Notes under the pieces: model-generated
What the model was told of the DNA's origin: nothing
What the model saw: the letters and a program-made list of their open reading frames with translations, nothing else
Databases searched by the model: none
Program-made: the position numbers and the translations under genes
Assembly (NCBI GenBank): GCA_002433065.1
Contig: DJHK01000001.1
Span: 76,429 to 140,428 of the forward strand
Reading direction: 5' to 3'
Length of the DNA stretch: 64,000 bases
From: Chloroflexi bacterium UBA6622
GTDB taxonomy: Bacteria > Chloroflexota > UBA11872
Part shown: positions 52,320-59,946 of the stretch, piece after piece
Layout: each line of letters starts with the position of its first letter
Numbering within the stretch: the stretch's first letter is position 1

Positions 52320-53579
52320 ATGGGGGCTTATAGCTTGAGCCGGAAACGTACGCTCGTTGGTTTGGACGTAGGAACGACCAAGACTTGCGCGGTCATCGGG
52401 CAAGAATTCCGCGACACACAATTACGTATAGTCGGCGTCGGCACCGCGCCATCCCACGGCGTCAAAGGTGGCCAGATCGTTGACGTTGTACTAACCGTCA
52501 AAGCAATCGACGAAGCTATCGACCGAGCTGAAAAAGCATCACGGGCCAGAGTCTCTAGAATCGTTGCTGGAATCGCCGGCGGACACCTTCAATCTCACAA
52601 TGAGCACGCCGAAGTGAACTTGTCGACCAACGAAACTGAAGTTAGTGATCATCACCTAAGCGCAGTTGTTCGTGGCGCTGCTCTCTTAGGCCTTCCTAAC
52701 GACCGAGAGGTGGTCGCCGTAATACCAAAAAGATTTGCGGTGGATCATCTGACCGACGTACCTGACCCTCGTGGGCTCGCAGCCCGACAACTCTCCGTCG
52801 AAGCCCATGTCATTACAGGCGCACGGAATGCCCTAACAAATCTCGAACGCTGTGCTGAGCAGGCTGGGCTTTCAGTCCAAGGAACGCTTCTGCAACCATT
52901 AGCTTCCGCCCGGGCCTGTCTTACTCCTGAACAACGACGTGAAGGTGTAGTACTGATAGACATTGGTGGCGGTACCACCGATGTCGCCGTGTTCGTCGAT
53001 GAATCCTGTTGGCACATAAGTGTGATCCCCGTTGGGGGATCCATGGTCACAGCTGACATCGCCAGAGGACTCCGATTGCCATTTAAGGTCGCTGAAGCCC
53101 TAAAAATTCAACATGGGCGAGTCGACCCCTGGGTTCGGCATGACGAATCGACTGTTGATGTGCCTGGATTTGATCACGGCGCTCCAGTAGCCGTACGACG
53201 CCGGGATCTCGCAGAAGTGATGATTGCTAGAGTTGATGAATTGCTTGGTCTGGTTCGATCCGAACTGACGCAGAGCGGCTACGCCGATATCCTCCCCGCC
53301 GGTGCGGTCATCACAGGCGGTGGTTCAAGAATGACGGGTCTTGGACATCTTGCGAGCGATATCCTGAACATGCCCGTCACCCTTGGGAAACCACAAGCAC
53401 TCTGGGGGCTAGACGATGACCTGCGCGCCCCAGAATTCAGTACCGGGATTGGCCTTGTGCAAACCGCTTTCCACGACGAGAACTTGTACGGCTTCCATAC
53501 TGCGAGAGCCCAACAAAAAGGCGCTCTAGGCCGTATAGGCAGCTTGTTGCGTTCTGTAATTACGCCTTCCACACGGTAA
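52320..53579 (+). CDS. ftsA: cell division protein FtsA
   Basis: 419 aa, an actin-like ATPase that anchors FtsZ to the membrane. LVGLDVGTTKTCAVIG is phosphate loop 1, IDIGGGTTDVAVFVD is phosphate loop 2 near residue 215, and VITGGGSRMTGL is the adenosine motif. The 1C domain between them is present. The C-terminus is amphipathic and basic (GALGRIGSLLRSVITP), as expected for membrane attachment. It follows ftsQ after 39 bases and precedes ftsZ by 110 bases. The ATG start at 52320 has GAAGA upstream. Confidence 0.95.
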   Translation: MGAYSLSRKRTLVGLDVGTTKTCAVIGQEFRDTQLRIVGVGTAPSHGVKGGQIVDVVLTVKAIDEAIDRAEKASRARVSRIVAGIAGGHLQSHNEHAEVNLSTNETEVSDHHLSAVVRGAALLGLPNDREVVAVIPKRFAVDHLTDVPDPRGLAARQLSVEAHVITGARNALTNLERCAEQAGLSVQGTLLQPLASARACLTPEQRREGVVLIDIGGGTTDVAVFVDESCWHISVIPVGGSMVTADIARGLRLPFKVAEALKIQHGRVDPWVRHDESTVDVPGFDHGAPVAVRRRDLAEVMIARVDELLGLVRSELTQSGYADILPAGAVITGGGSRMTGLGHLASDILNMPVTLGKPQALWGLDDDLRAPEFSTGIGLVQTAFHDENLYGFHTARAQQKGALGRIGSLLRSVITPSTR

Positions 53580-53689
53580 AAGCAGCCCCATCATGATTAG
53601 GTTGCTGCATAATGGCTATACCGCGATGGTAGAACCATGCAGGAAACGAACACATCCTGTATCTACGCTCACTAGAGGGGTGTCTGGCT

Positions 53690-54844
53690 ATGGCCGACGA
53701 TGACAACCGCGGCGAAAGCCGAATCACAAGATTAAACACAGGAAAACGTTCTGCTCGGCGATCGAGTGATGAGTCTCTAGCTGACCTTAAAGTTGTTGGC
53801 ATCGGTGGCGGCGGCAGTAACGCTGTCGAACGCATGATCGAAGAAGACGTGCAAGGCATCGAATTCATCGCCGTAAATACAGATGCACAGGCCCTTGTTC
53901 GGTCAAATGCGCCGACACGAATTCGAGTTGGTGACAAAGCGACCCGCGGGCTGGGATCAGGCGGACAACCAACTCTAGGCCAGAAAGCCGCTGAAGAGTC
54001 GGTAGAGGAAATCCGTGAAGCCGTGGAGGGGGCCGACATGGTCTTCATTGCGGCCGGTATGGGTGGCGGTACCGGCACCGGTGGCGCGCCAGTTGTGGCT
54101 GATGCTGCTCGTGAGACTGGTGCCTTAACCGTCGGAGTTGTCACCCGCCCATTTGACTTCGAAGGTAGTACAAGGGCTCGCTATGCTGAAGAAGGCATTC
54201 GTGACTTACAAGACCGCGTCGACACACTCGTAATAATTCCAAACCAACGATTGCTTGCGGTAGCAGATCCAACAACCCCGATGAATGCCGCCTTCGCTAT
54301 GGCCGATGACGTGCTTCGCCAAGCCATCCAGGGAGTCTCTGACCTCATCACACAGCCAGGACTCATTAACCTTGACTTTAACGATGTTCGTGCAGTGATG
54401 ACCGAGTCCGGAAGCGCATTAATGGCAATGGGCGAAGGACAGGGCGAGGACCGGGCAACAGAAGCAATCGGACAAGCGCTCAACAGCCCGTTGCTCGACG
54501 TCTCAATCGACGGTGCCCGTGGCGTACTACTTAACTTCACCGGTGGTATGGATATGACCCTGCACGAAGTAAATGAAGCCGCGGCAATCGTCGCAAAAAC
54601 GGCCGATGCAAATGCGAACATCATCTTTGGAACTGTCATCGATGAGTCAATGGAAGGTCGCGTAGAGGTAACTGTTATTGCGACAGGCTTCCAAACCCAC
54701 GGAACCGACGTGCGTCCAACCCGACGCCGGTCCCGTTCCTCCTCCACGCCACTGGTTCGTGAACTCGACTTTTCAACTTCTTCAGATGACAACGACGAAA
54801 TGGATATCCCGGCGTTCCTTCGCCGACGCTCTGACGAGAACTAA
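53690..54844 (+). CDS. ftsZ: cell division GTPase FtsZ
   Basis: 384 aa. Tubulin-like FtsZ forms the Z-ring. A basic N-terminal tail (residues 1-30) is followed by VVGIGGGGSNAVERMI, VNTDAQAL, and the GTP signature GMGGGTGTGGAPVVAD, and NFTGGMDMTLHEVNEAA. After residue 345 a short, Ser/Arg-rich linker leads to the conserved tail MDIPAFLRRR, which binds FtsA and other partners. GAGGGG lies before the ATG at 53690. The 110-base spacer upstream may hold an extra promoter. The yggS gene begins near or inside its end. Confidence 0.97.
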   Translation: MADDDNRGESRITRLNTGKRSARRSSDESLADLKVVGIGGGGSNAVERMIEEDVQGIEFIAVNTDAQALVRSNAPTRIRVGDKATRGLGSGGQPTLGQKAAEESVEEIREAVEGADMVFIAAGMGGGTGTGGAPVVADAARETGALTVGVVTRPFDFEGSTRARYAEEGIRDLQDRVDTLVIIPNQRLLAVADPTTPMNAAFAMADDVLRQAIQGVSDLITQPGLINLDFNDVRAVMTESGSALMAMGEGQGEDRATEAIGQALNSPLLDVSIDGARGVLLNFTGGMDMTLHEVNEAAAIVAKTADANANIIFGTVIDESMEGRVEVTVIATGFQTHGTDVRPTRRRSRSSSTPLVRELDFSTSSDDNDEMDIPAFLRRRSDEN

Positions 54845-55574
54845 CACGAAGCTAGCCAACTCGAAAATCGACACCATTCGAGAAGACGCGGTTGCCGCGG
54901 GCGTCAGGAGCGTGCGATCACGGATTGAGACGGCCTGTACAGAATCCAAAAGAACACCTGATGAAGTCACTCTGGTCGCGGTCACAAAAACTGTGCCGGC
55001 CCCCATTGTTAACGTGGGTCGCGACGCTGGATTGTCACATTTCGGCGAAAATCGAGTGCAAGACGCCGAGAACAAAGTCCGATCGGTTGCTGGCGGGCAC
55101 TGGCACCTAGTCGGACAACTACAACGCAACAAGGCCCGTCAAGCCATCGACCTTTTCTCCCTTATACATTCCGTTGACTCGATAAGACTGGCTCACCGCC
55201 TTGAATTCGTACGTGCGAACGAAGAATGCGCTGTGCTAATTCAAGTCAATCTGACTGACAGTGAGTCGCAGGGCGGTATCAGCCCGAATGAACTAACCCA
55301 TTTAGCAACTGTCATCGACCAAGAAACGTCCCTTGAGCTTCGAGGTCTCATGACGATCGCACCAATAAATGGCTCACAAGCTACACTCCGAGCTTGTTTT
55401 GGAGAACTCCGGAAACTCCGCGATGGATTACGCAAAACCTTGCCCAACCAGCCCCTGCGCGAACTCTCAATGGGCATGACCAATGATTTTGAACTCGCTA
55501 TTACGGAAGGTGCCACCATCATCCGGGTCGGACGCGCTATCTTTGGTCATCGTCCACAAGAATCACCCCGGTAA
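54786..55574 (+). CDS. yggS: YggS-family pyridoxal-phosphate homeostasis protein
   Basis: Up to 262 aa. A single-domain, alanine-racemase-like barrel that binds PLP. VTLVAVTKTVPAPIV holds the Schiff-base Lys, HFGENRVQDAENKV follows, GHWHLVGQLQRNKAR and HSVDS are next, and SMGMTNDFELAI and VRVGRAIFG-like IRVGRAIFGHR close the fold. Start unclear: ATG at 54786 lies in the ftsZ end by 59 bases and gives 40 extra residues; GTG at 54912 seems too late and has its ribosome-site bases too close. The family starts about residue 40 of the long form, where no standard start codon lies. A yggT gene follows after six bases. Confidence 0.85.
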   Translation: MTTTKWISRRSFADALTRTNTKLANSKIDTIREDAVAAGVRSVRSRIETACTESKRTPDEVTLVAVTKTVPAPIVNVGRDAGLSHFGENRVQDAENKVRSVAGGHWHLVGQLQRNKARQAIDLFSLIHSVDSIRLAHRLEFVRANEECAVLIQVNLTDSESQGGISPNELTHLATVIDQETSLELRGLMTIAPINGSQATLRACFGELRKLRDGLRKTLPNQPLRELSMGMTNDFELAITEGATIIRVGRAIFGHRPQESPR

Positions 55575-55580
55575 ACCATC

Positions 55581-55844
55581 GTGCTGAACACCCTGTTAGA
55601 TCTTCTCAACATCCTGGTGAACATTCTGATCTTTGCGATTATTGGCCGAGCAATCCTCTCGTGGTTCATACGCGATCCAGCACACCCTTTAATGCGGATT
55701 CTGATCGACGTGACCGAACCGGTTCTTGAACCAATCCGAAGCCGGCTACCCCAATCATGGATGATTGATCTTTCACCAATGATTGCAATCCTAGTTATCA
55801 ATGTGCTCTGGAACCTCGTCCTGAGTATCGCAACAGGTTCTTGA
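55581..55844 (+). CDS. yggT: YggT-family membrane protein
   Basis: 87 aa. Two hydrophobic helices (about 5-28 and 62-84) flank the family loop IIGRAILSWFIRDPAHPLMRIL and VTEPVLEPIRSRLP. YggT proteins commonly lie next to yggS and division genes; they have been linked to envelope stress and cell shape, but the mechanism is unknown. The GTG start at 55581 lies six bases after the yggS stop. Its stop overlaps the next gene as TTGA. Position and sequence are typical. Confidence 0.88.
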   Translation: MLNTLLDLLNILVNILIFAIIGRAILSWFIRDPAHPLMRILIDVTEPVLEPIRSRLPQSWMIDLSPMIAILVINVLWNLVLSIATGS

Positions 55845-56080
55845 CCGCTGTAGCCCGCGCAATCCTGTATATGATTACCAAAATTCGTTTACCGATTCTG
55901 ACCGCGCTGATAGCACGCCAAGCCGAGCTCACCCACAACACCAATGGAGCATTGGGCCTATCTCAGTCCGAAATTCTCATTAAGCGTGGCACCGGAAGCC
56001 GAAGCAAACACAACGCTGGCCCAACACCCGACCCATTGAAGGTGTTCGCGGCCTTTGAAGCGCTAGAAGTCGCAAGTTGA
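55841..56080 (+). CDS. divergent DUF167 (YggU-like) protein
   Basis: 79 aa. The C-terminal part, GALGLSQSEILIKRGTGSRSK (split here as GALGLSQS, EILIKRG and TGSRSK), matches the end of DUF167 proteins (ALGLxxSxIxIxxGxxSRxK). The first half only weakly resembles the family, with the usual TAPPVxGxAN segment not conserved. A position after yggT is the standard place for DUF167 genes. The start is TTG at 55841, sharing TTGA with yggT, and its stop overlaps the hisS TTG. The function of the family is unknown. The divergence may mean loss of function. Confidence 0.5.
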   Translation: MTAVARAILYMITKIRLPILTALIARQAELTHNTNGALGLSQSEILIKRGTGSRSKHNAGPTPDPLKVFAAFEALEVAS

Positions 56081-57345
56081 TACGACGACCACGGGGGACT
56101 AACGACCGCCTTTCTGAAGACCACGTGGCATGGCAGCACGTCATAGACACCTTTACCCATGAATGTGAATTACGTGGCTTCAAACCAATCAGTACACCCA
56201 CCCTTGAACACACAGACCTGTTTTCTCGAACAACCGGCGAGCAGACCGATATCGTTCGGAAAGAAATGTATAGCTTTGAAGATCGCGGCGGTGACTCGTT
56301 AACTCTTCGTCCCGAAGGAACTGCACCGGTCGTCAGGGCATACCTCCAAAACAGCATGCATAACCTTCTACAGCCCGTGAAAGTAGCGTATGTAGCATCT
56401 GTCTTTAGATATGACCGCCCACAGGCGGGTCGATATCGAGAGCATCACCAAATCGGCGCTGAGGCTCTCGGTGACGCCAACCCGGCAGTCGATGCCGAGA
56501 TCATCAATCTACTGTGGTCCACATATCAAGCCCTCGGCATCAGCGATTTACAACTCCATATCAATTCGCTGGGTGACCCTGACACGAGACCGAAATATCG
56601 TGAAGCGCTAATCGAATATTTCACGCCGTTGAAACCACACCTTGACCCTGACAGCCTCCGGCAACTTGAGACAAACCCTTTACGCCTGCTTGACTCAAAA
56701 AATCCTGCTGTGATCGCGCTATGCGACGACGCACCTCGTTCGGTGGATTTCGTGAACAGTGAAGCTCGAGAGCATTTCGAAGATTTAAAGGAACTACTCG
56801 ACGCACTGGACATCCCGTTTACCCAAAACAACCGTCTAGTCAGAGGTCTCGACTACTACAACCGCACGGTGTTTGAGTTTCTCCCACCAGACACCGGATC
56901 GCAAAGCACCATAGGCGGCGGTGGACGGTACGACTATCTCGCTGAACTGATAGACGGTAGTCATGTTGCCGGAGTGGGCTTTGGCAGCGGAATCGAACGC
57001 GTGCTGTTAAACATGGAACGCCTTGACCAAAAGCCAAAATCAACGGCCTCCACATCGGTCTATGTTGCCCCGCTCGTAAAGGGAGCTGTTCCAACAGCGT
57101 TGCGCATTTCAAACGACCTTCAGAGAGTAGACATATCAACGGAATCAGGATTTGGTCCGTCGAGTCCTCGATCCCATCTCCGACGCGCCAACGCACTCAC
57201 CGCTAAGATAGCCATTCTGATCGGTGAAGATGAACTGCAGAAAAACGTGGTGGCTATCAAACCTCTCGACGGATCCGACCAAATCGCCGTGCCTCGAGAT
57301 CAAACCGTCCATACGGTGCGGAACCTCCTTAAGCCTTCGACATGA
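56077..57345 (+). CDS. hisS: histidyl-tRNA synthetase
   Basis: 422 aa, a class II synthetase. Residues RRPRGTNDRL and LRPEGTAPVVRAYLQ contain motifs 1-2, VFRYDRPQAGRYREHHQIGAE is motif 2, and GLDYYNRTVFEF with GGGGRYDYLAEL holds the HisRS-specific histidine loops. GFGSGIERVLLN is motif 3, followed by an anticodon domain of about 90 residues. The HisZ paralogue in histidine synthesis lacks this last domain and some loops, so HisRS is preferred. The TTG at 56077 overlaps the upstream stop (TTGA), and ATGA links it to hisH. Confidence 0.92.
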   Translation: MIRRPRGTNDRLSEDHVAWQHVIDTFTHECELRGFKPISTPTLEHTDLFSRTTGEQTDIVRKEMYSFEDRGGDSLTLRPEGTAPVVRAYLQNSMHNLLQPVKVAYVASVFRYDRPQAGRYREHHQIGAEALGDANPAVDAEIINLLWSTYQALGISDLQLHINSLGDPDTRPKYREALIEYFTPLKPHLDPDSLRQLETNPLRLLDSKNPAVIALCDDAPRSVDFVNSEAREHFEDLKELLDALDIPFTQNNRLVRGLDYYNRTVFEFLPPDTGSQSTIGGGGRYDYLAELIDGSHVAGVGFGSGIERVLLNMERLDQKPKSTASTSVYVAPLVKGAVPTALRISNDLQRVDISTESGFGPSSPRSHLRRANALTAKIAILIGEDELQKNVVAIKPLDGSDQIAVPRDQTVHTVRNLLKPST

Positions 57346-57971
57346 TCGCAGTTATTGACTATGGCGCGGGCAACATTCATAGCGTTGCTCGCGCGCTCAC
57401 GAAAGTTGGCGCTACATTCGAGATCACCGAACGTCCAGAAAAAATAGCCGATGCAGAAGCCATCATCTTGCCCGGTGTCGGCGCAGCAGCCGACACAATG
57501 CGCGGACTTCGAGATTCACGAGTTGACGATCCGGTGGTCACAGCAATCGCCCGGGGTACCCCGTACCTCGGCATATGCATGGGCCTCCAGATTCTGTTCG
57601 AAAAGAGCGAAGAAGATGGCGGTACCCCGTGTCTCGGCGTCCTTCCTGGCACAGTCACCCGGTTTCCAAATGATCTCGACGTCCCCCATATGGGGTGGAA
57701 TCAGGTCCACCAACAAACCCCAAGCCCACTGCTGCATGGGGTTACTCAGGACGCCAACTTTTATTTCGTTCACTCATACTTCGCAAGCCCAGCGATCGAG
57801 ACCCAGATAATCACGACTACGGACTATGGACTGCCCTTCACGAGCGCCGTAGAACGTGACAATCTCTTTGCCACGCAGTTTCACCCTGAAAAAAGCGGTG
57901 ACATCGGCCTGCGCATATATGCAAACTTTGTCCGTATTGCCGGACAGCAAGCCCTTCCAAATTTCTCCTGA
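57342..57971 (+). CDS. hisH: imidazole glycerol phosphate synthase, glutaminase subunit
   Basis: 209 aa. HisH releases ammonia from glutamine and passes it to HisF. VIDYGAGNIHSVARAL is the start, PYLGICMGLQILFEKSEE holds the nucleophile Cys, and FATQFHPEKSG the catalytic His and Glu. The ATG overlaps the hisS stop (ATGA). hisA and hisF follow directly, so the last four genes are one histidine-related unit attached to the division run. Confidence 0.96.
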   Translation: MIAVIDYGAGNIHSVARALTKVGATFEITERPEKIADAEAIILPGVGAAADTMRGLRDSRVDDPVVTAIARGTPYLGICMGLQILFEKSEEDGGTPCLGVLPGTVTRFPNDLDVPHMGWNQVHQQTPSPLLHGVTQDANFYFVHSYFASPAIETQIITTTDYGLPFTSAVERDNLFATQFHPEKSGDIGLRIYANFVRIAGQQALPNFS

Positions 57972-57974
57972 ACA

Positions 57975-58700
57975 ATGAAAATATTTGCATCCATCGACAT
58001 CCGAGACGGCCGATGCGTCAATTTGATTCAAGGCGATTTCAATCAAGAAACAACCTACTTTGACGATCCACGAGACGCTGCACGCCACTTCCTTGACGAC
58101 GGAACCGATTGGATTCACATCGTCGATCTTGACGCTGCCCGTAGTGGCATATCGGCGCATCCGGATTTGACAGCTGAGATCATCGAAATGGCCGGATCCA
58201 TACCAGTACAGGTCGGTGGCGGCATTCGAAGCATTGACACGATCCGAAGCACGCTCAATGACGGCGCGGCCCGCGTGGTTCTGGGTACCGCTGCCGTACA
58301 AAATCCAGAACTCGTCAGCATCGCATCGGAGGAATTTCCGGGCCAGATTGCGGTTGGCGTCGATGCTCGAGATGGAACTGTTGTAATTGAAGGGTGGACC
58401 AAGAAAAGCTCTTTTCAAACCCAGGCGGTCTCAGAACAAGCCATCGAAAATGGCGCGTCTGCTCTTATCCACACCGATGTGAAACGTGATGGAATGCTGG
58501 GTCAACCCAACTTCGCAGCAACCGCTGAGCTGGTTCAAGCTTTTGGAGATCGGTCAGATGTAATCGCGTCGGGGGGCGTTCATACCGCCGGTGATATCGC
58601 TCAACTGACACAACTCGGAGCATCCGGGGTCATCATCGGTCGAGCTCTTTACACCGGTGCGGTCACTCTAGCGGATGCGCGGCTAGCAGCAGCAGGCTAA
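57975..58700 (+). CDS. hisA: ProFAR isomerase
   Basis: 241 aa. HisA opens the sugar ring of ProFAR by Amadori rearrangement in histidine synthesis. FASIDIRDGRCVNLIQGDF holds the first catalytic Asp, GGGIRSIDTIRSTL the first phosphate site, THTDVKRDG-like IHTDVKRDGMLG the second Asp, and ASGGVHTAGDI the other phosphate site. The family length is 240-245, and no fusion is present. It starts three bases after hisH and ends five bases before hisF. Confidence 0.95.
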   Translation: MKIFASIDIRDGRCVNLIQGDFNQETTYFDDPRDAARHFLDDGTDWIHIVDLDAARSGISAHPDLTAEIIEMAGSIPVQVGGGIRSIDTIRSTLNDGAARVVLGTAAVQNPELVSIASEEFPGQIAVGVDARDGTVVIEGWTKKSSFQTQAVSEQAIENGASALIHTDVKRDGMLGQPNFAATAELVQAFGDRSDVIASGGVHTAGDIAQLTQLGASGVIIGRALYTGAVTLADARLAAAG

Positions 58701-58705
58701 CAACA

Positions 58706-59497
58706 GTGTTAACACGTCGCGTAATTCCCTGCCTCGACGTCAAAAACGGTCGCAACGTTCGTGGAGTCAAATTCTCCGCGGATATTGATGCTGGAGATCC
58801 TGTCGAGCTGGCAGCCCGCTATGACCGTGAAGGTGCTGATGAACTGGTGTTTTATGACATTACGGCGTCTGCGGAAGACCGAAACATCATGGTAGACCTG
58901 GTTGAAAAAGTGGCGTCACAGGTGTTTATCCCCCTAACAGTTGGAGGTGGAATCCGAACCACCGAAGACATGCACCGCATGTTACGTAGCGGAGCTGAAA
59001 AGATATCCATCAATAGTGCCGCCCACCAGAATCCTGATGTCATAAGAGAGGGTGCCGACCGCTTCGGGGCTCAATGCATCGTCCTGTCCATTGATGCGCT
59101 GCGTGACCCCGAATCTCTAACTCCACGATGGACGGTGTATTTAAACGGTGGACGCGTCGCAACAAGCCTGGATGCGGTCGAAGTAGCCCAACAGGGAGAA
59201 GAACTTGGCGCTGGCGAACTGGTCCTTAACAGCATTGATGCCGACGGAACCCGCGACGGCTATGACACGGATCTGCTACGAACAGTTTCCGACACAGTTT
59301 CAATCCCGGTCATTGCGTCCGGCGGCGCTGGGTCACTAGAGCATCTGCGAGACGCCATTACCGTGGGGCACGCACACGCCGTGCTAGCCGCATCAATTTT
59401 CCACTTTGAAGTCTTCAGTATTCGCCAAGCTAAAGAATTTATGGCCAGCGCGGGTCTCCCGATGCGTCTTGACCCCTATAGGCCCGACGCGCCATAA
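58706..59497 (+). CDS. hisF: imidazole glycerol phosphate synthase, cyclase subunit
   Basis: 263 aa. HisF makes imidazole glycerol phosphate and AICAR from PRFAR and ammonia. RRVIPCLDVKNGRNVRGVKF has the first catalytic Asp, PLTVGGGIRTTEDMHRML the first phosphate site, NSIDADGTRDGYDTDLL the second Asp, and IASGGAGSLEHL the second phosphate site. GTG start at 58706. It is the last gene of the run that starts at mraZ. A hairpin pair (59586-59632) follows after 88 bases. Confidence 0.96.
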   Translation: MLTRRVIPCLDVKNGRNVRGVKFSADIDAGDPVELAARYDREGADELVFYDITASAEDRNIMVDLVEKVASQVFIPLTVGGGIRTTEDMHRMLRSGAEKISINSAAHQNPDVIREGADRFGAQCIVLSIDALRDPESLTPRWTVYLNGGRVATSLDAVEVAQQGEELGAGELVLNSIDADGTRDGYDTDLLRTVSDTVSIPVIASGGAGSLEHLRDAITVGHAHAVLAASIFHFEVFSIRQAKEFMASAGLPMRLDPYRPDAP

Positions 59498-59585
59498 CCC
59501 AGCTATCCACTACAGGCGTTGCAATACTCCGCCTGCTCTCACCAGGGAATATGCATCGCTCATTTGCCCTGACATCCACCAACCC

Positions 59586-59632
59586 AATCGGACGGAACGC
59601 TCCGATTACAAGAATCTACTTACTCAGTAGAT
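59586..59632. terminator. two hairpins between hisF and the convergent small gene
   Basis: The first hairpin pairs AATCGGA (59586-59592) with TCCGATT (59601-59607) over an eight-base loop. The second pairs ATCTACT (59614-59620) with AGTAGAT (59626-59632) over five bases. No long T-run follows on either strand, so it may terminate weakly, for both convergent transcripts. Confidence 0.35.
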
Positions 59633-59736
59633 CCTCTGAGTCGATCATATATCCAGTACAGCAAACCAATAACCAGGCCTCCGAAAGAAACCCCGATCAC
59701 GAGATAAAAAACGACAACCTGTAAGCTCAAATCCAT
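59620..59736 (-). CDS. possible 38-residue single-pass membrane protein
   Basis: 38 aa starting at ATG 59736: MDLSLQVVVFYLV, a glycine-containing helix core (GVSFGGLVIGLLYWIYD) and a short basic end (RLRGSTE). It has one clear transmembrane helix, and GGAGA lies about ten bases before the ATG. A longer in-frame start at 59805 adds a Cys/His segment that I think is not translated. Not recognised. It sits between hisF (convergent) and the MFS gene. Confidence 0.4.
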   Translation of the reverse strand: MDLSLQVVVFYLVIGVSFGGLVIGLLYWIYDRLRGSTE

Positions 59737-59946
59737 TGACGATCGTCTCCACTTCTGGCCAACGCACGAATGGCATTCATGACTAAGCTGATCGACGGAC
59801 CCCATAGGTCAGAAACCAACCAGCTCTACGGGGCAAAATTATGCCTAACATCTCGCCCTCGCGCATGTTCGATTCCATAGTTCAGAGCAAACCGCACGCT
59901 GAATCACAACTTTCGAGACGGGTTTCCGCACCAACAACATGGTTCA

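Noticed and set aside
56077..57345. HisZ, the regulatory subunit of ATP phosphoribosyltransferase, in place of HisRS
   Set aside because: The histidine loops (RGLDYY, GGGGRYD) and a C-terminal anticodon-binding domain are present, and no short hisG is adjacent.
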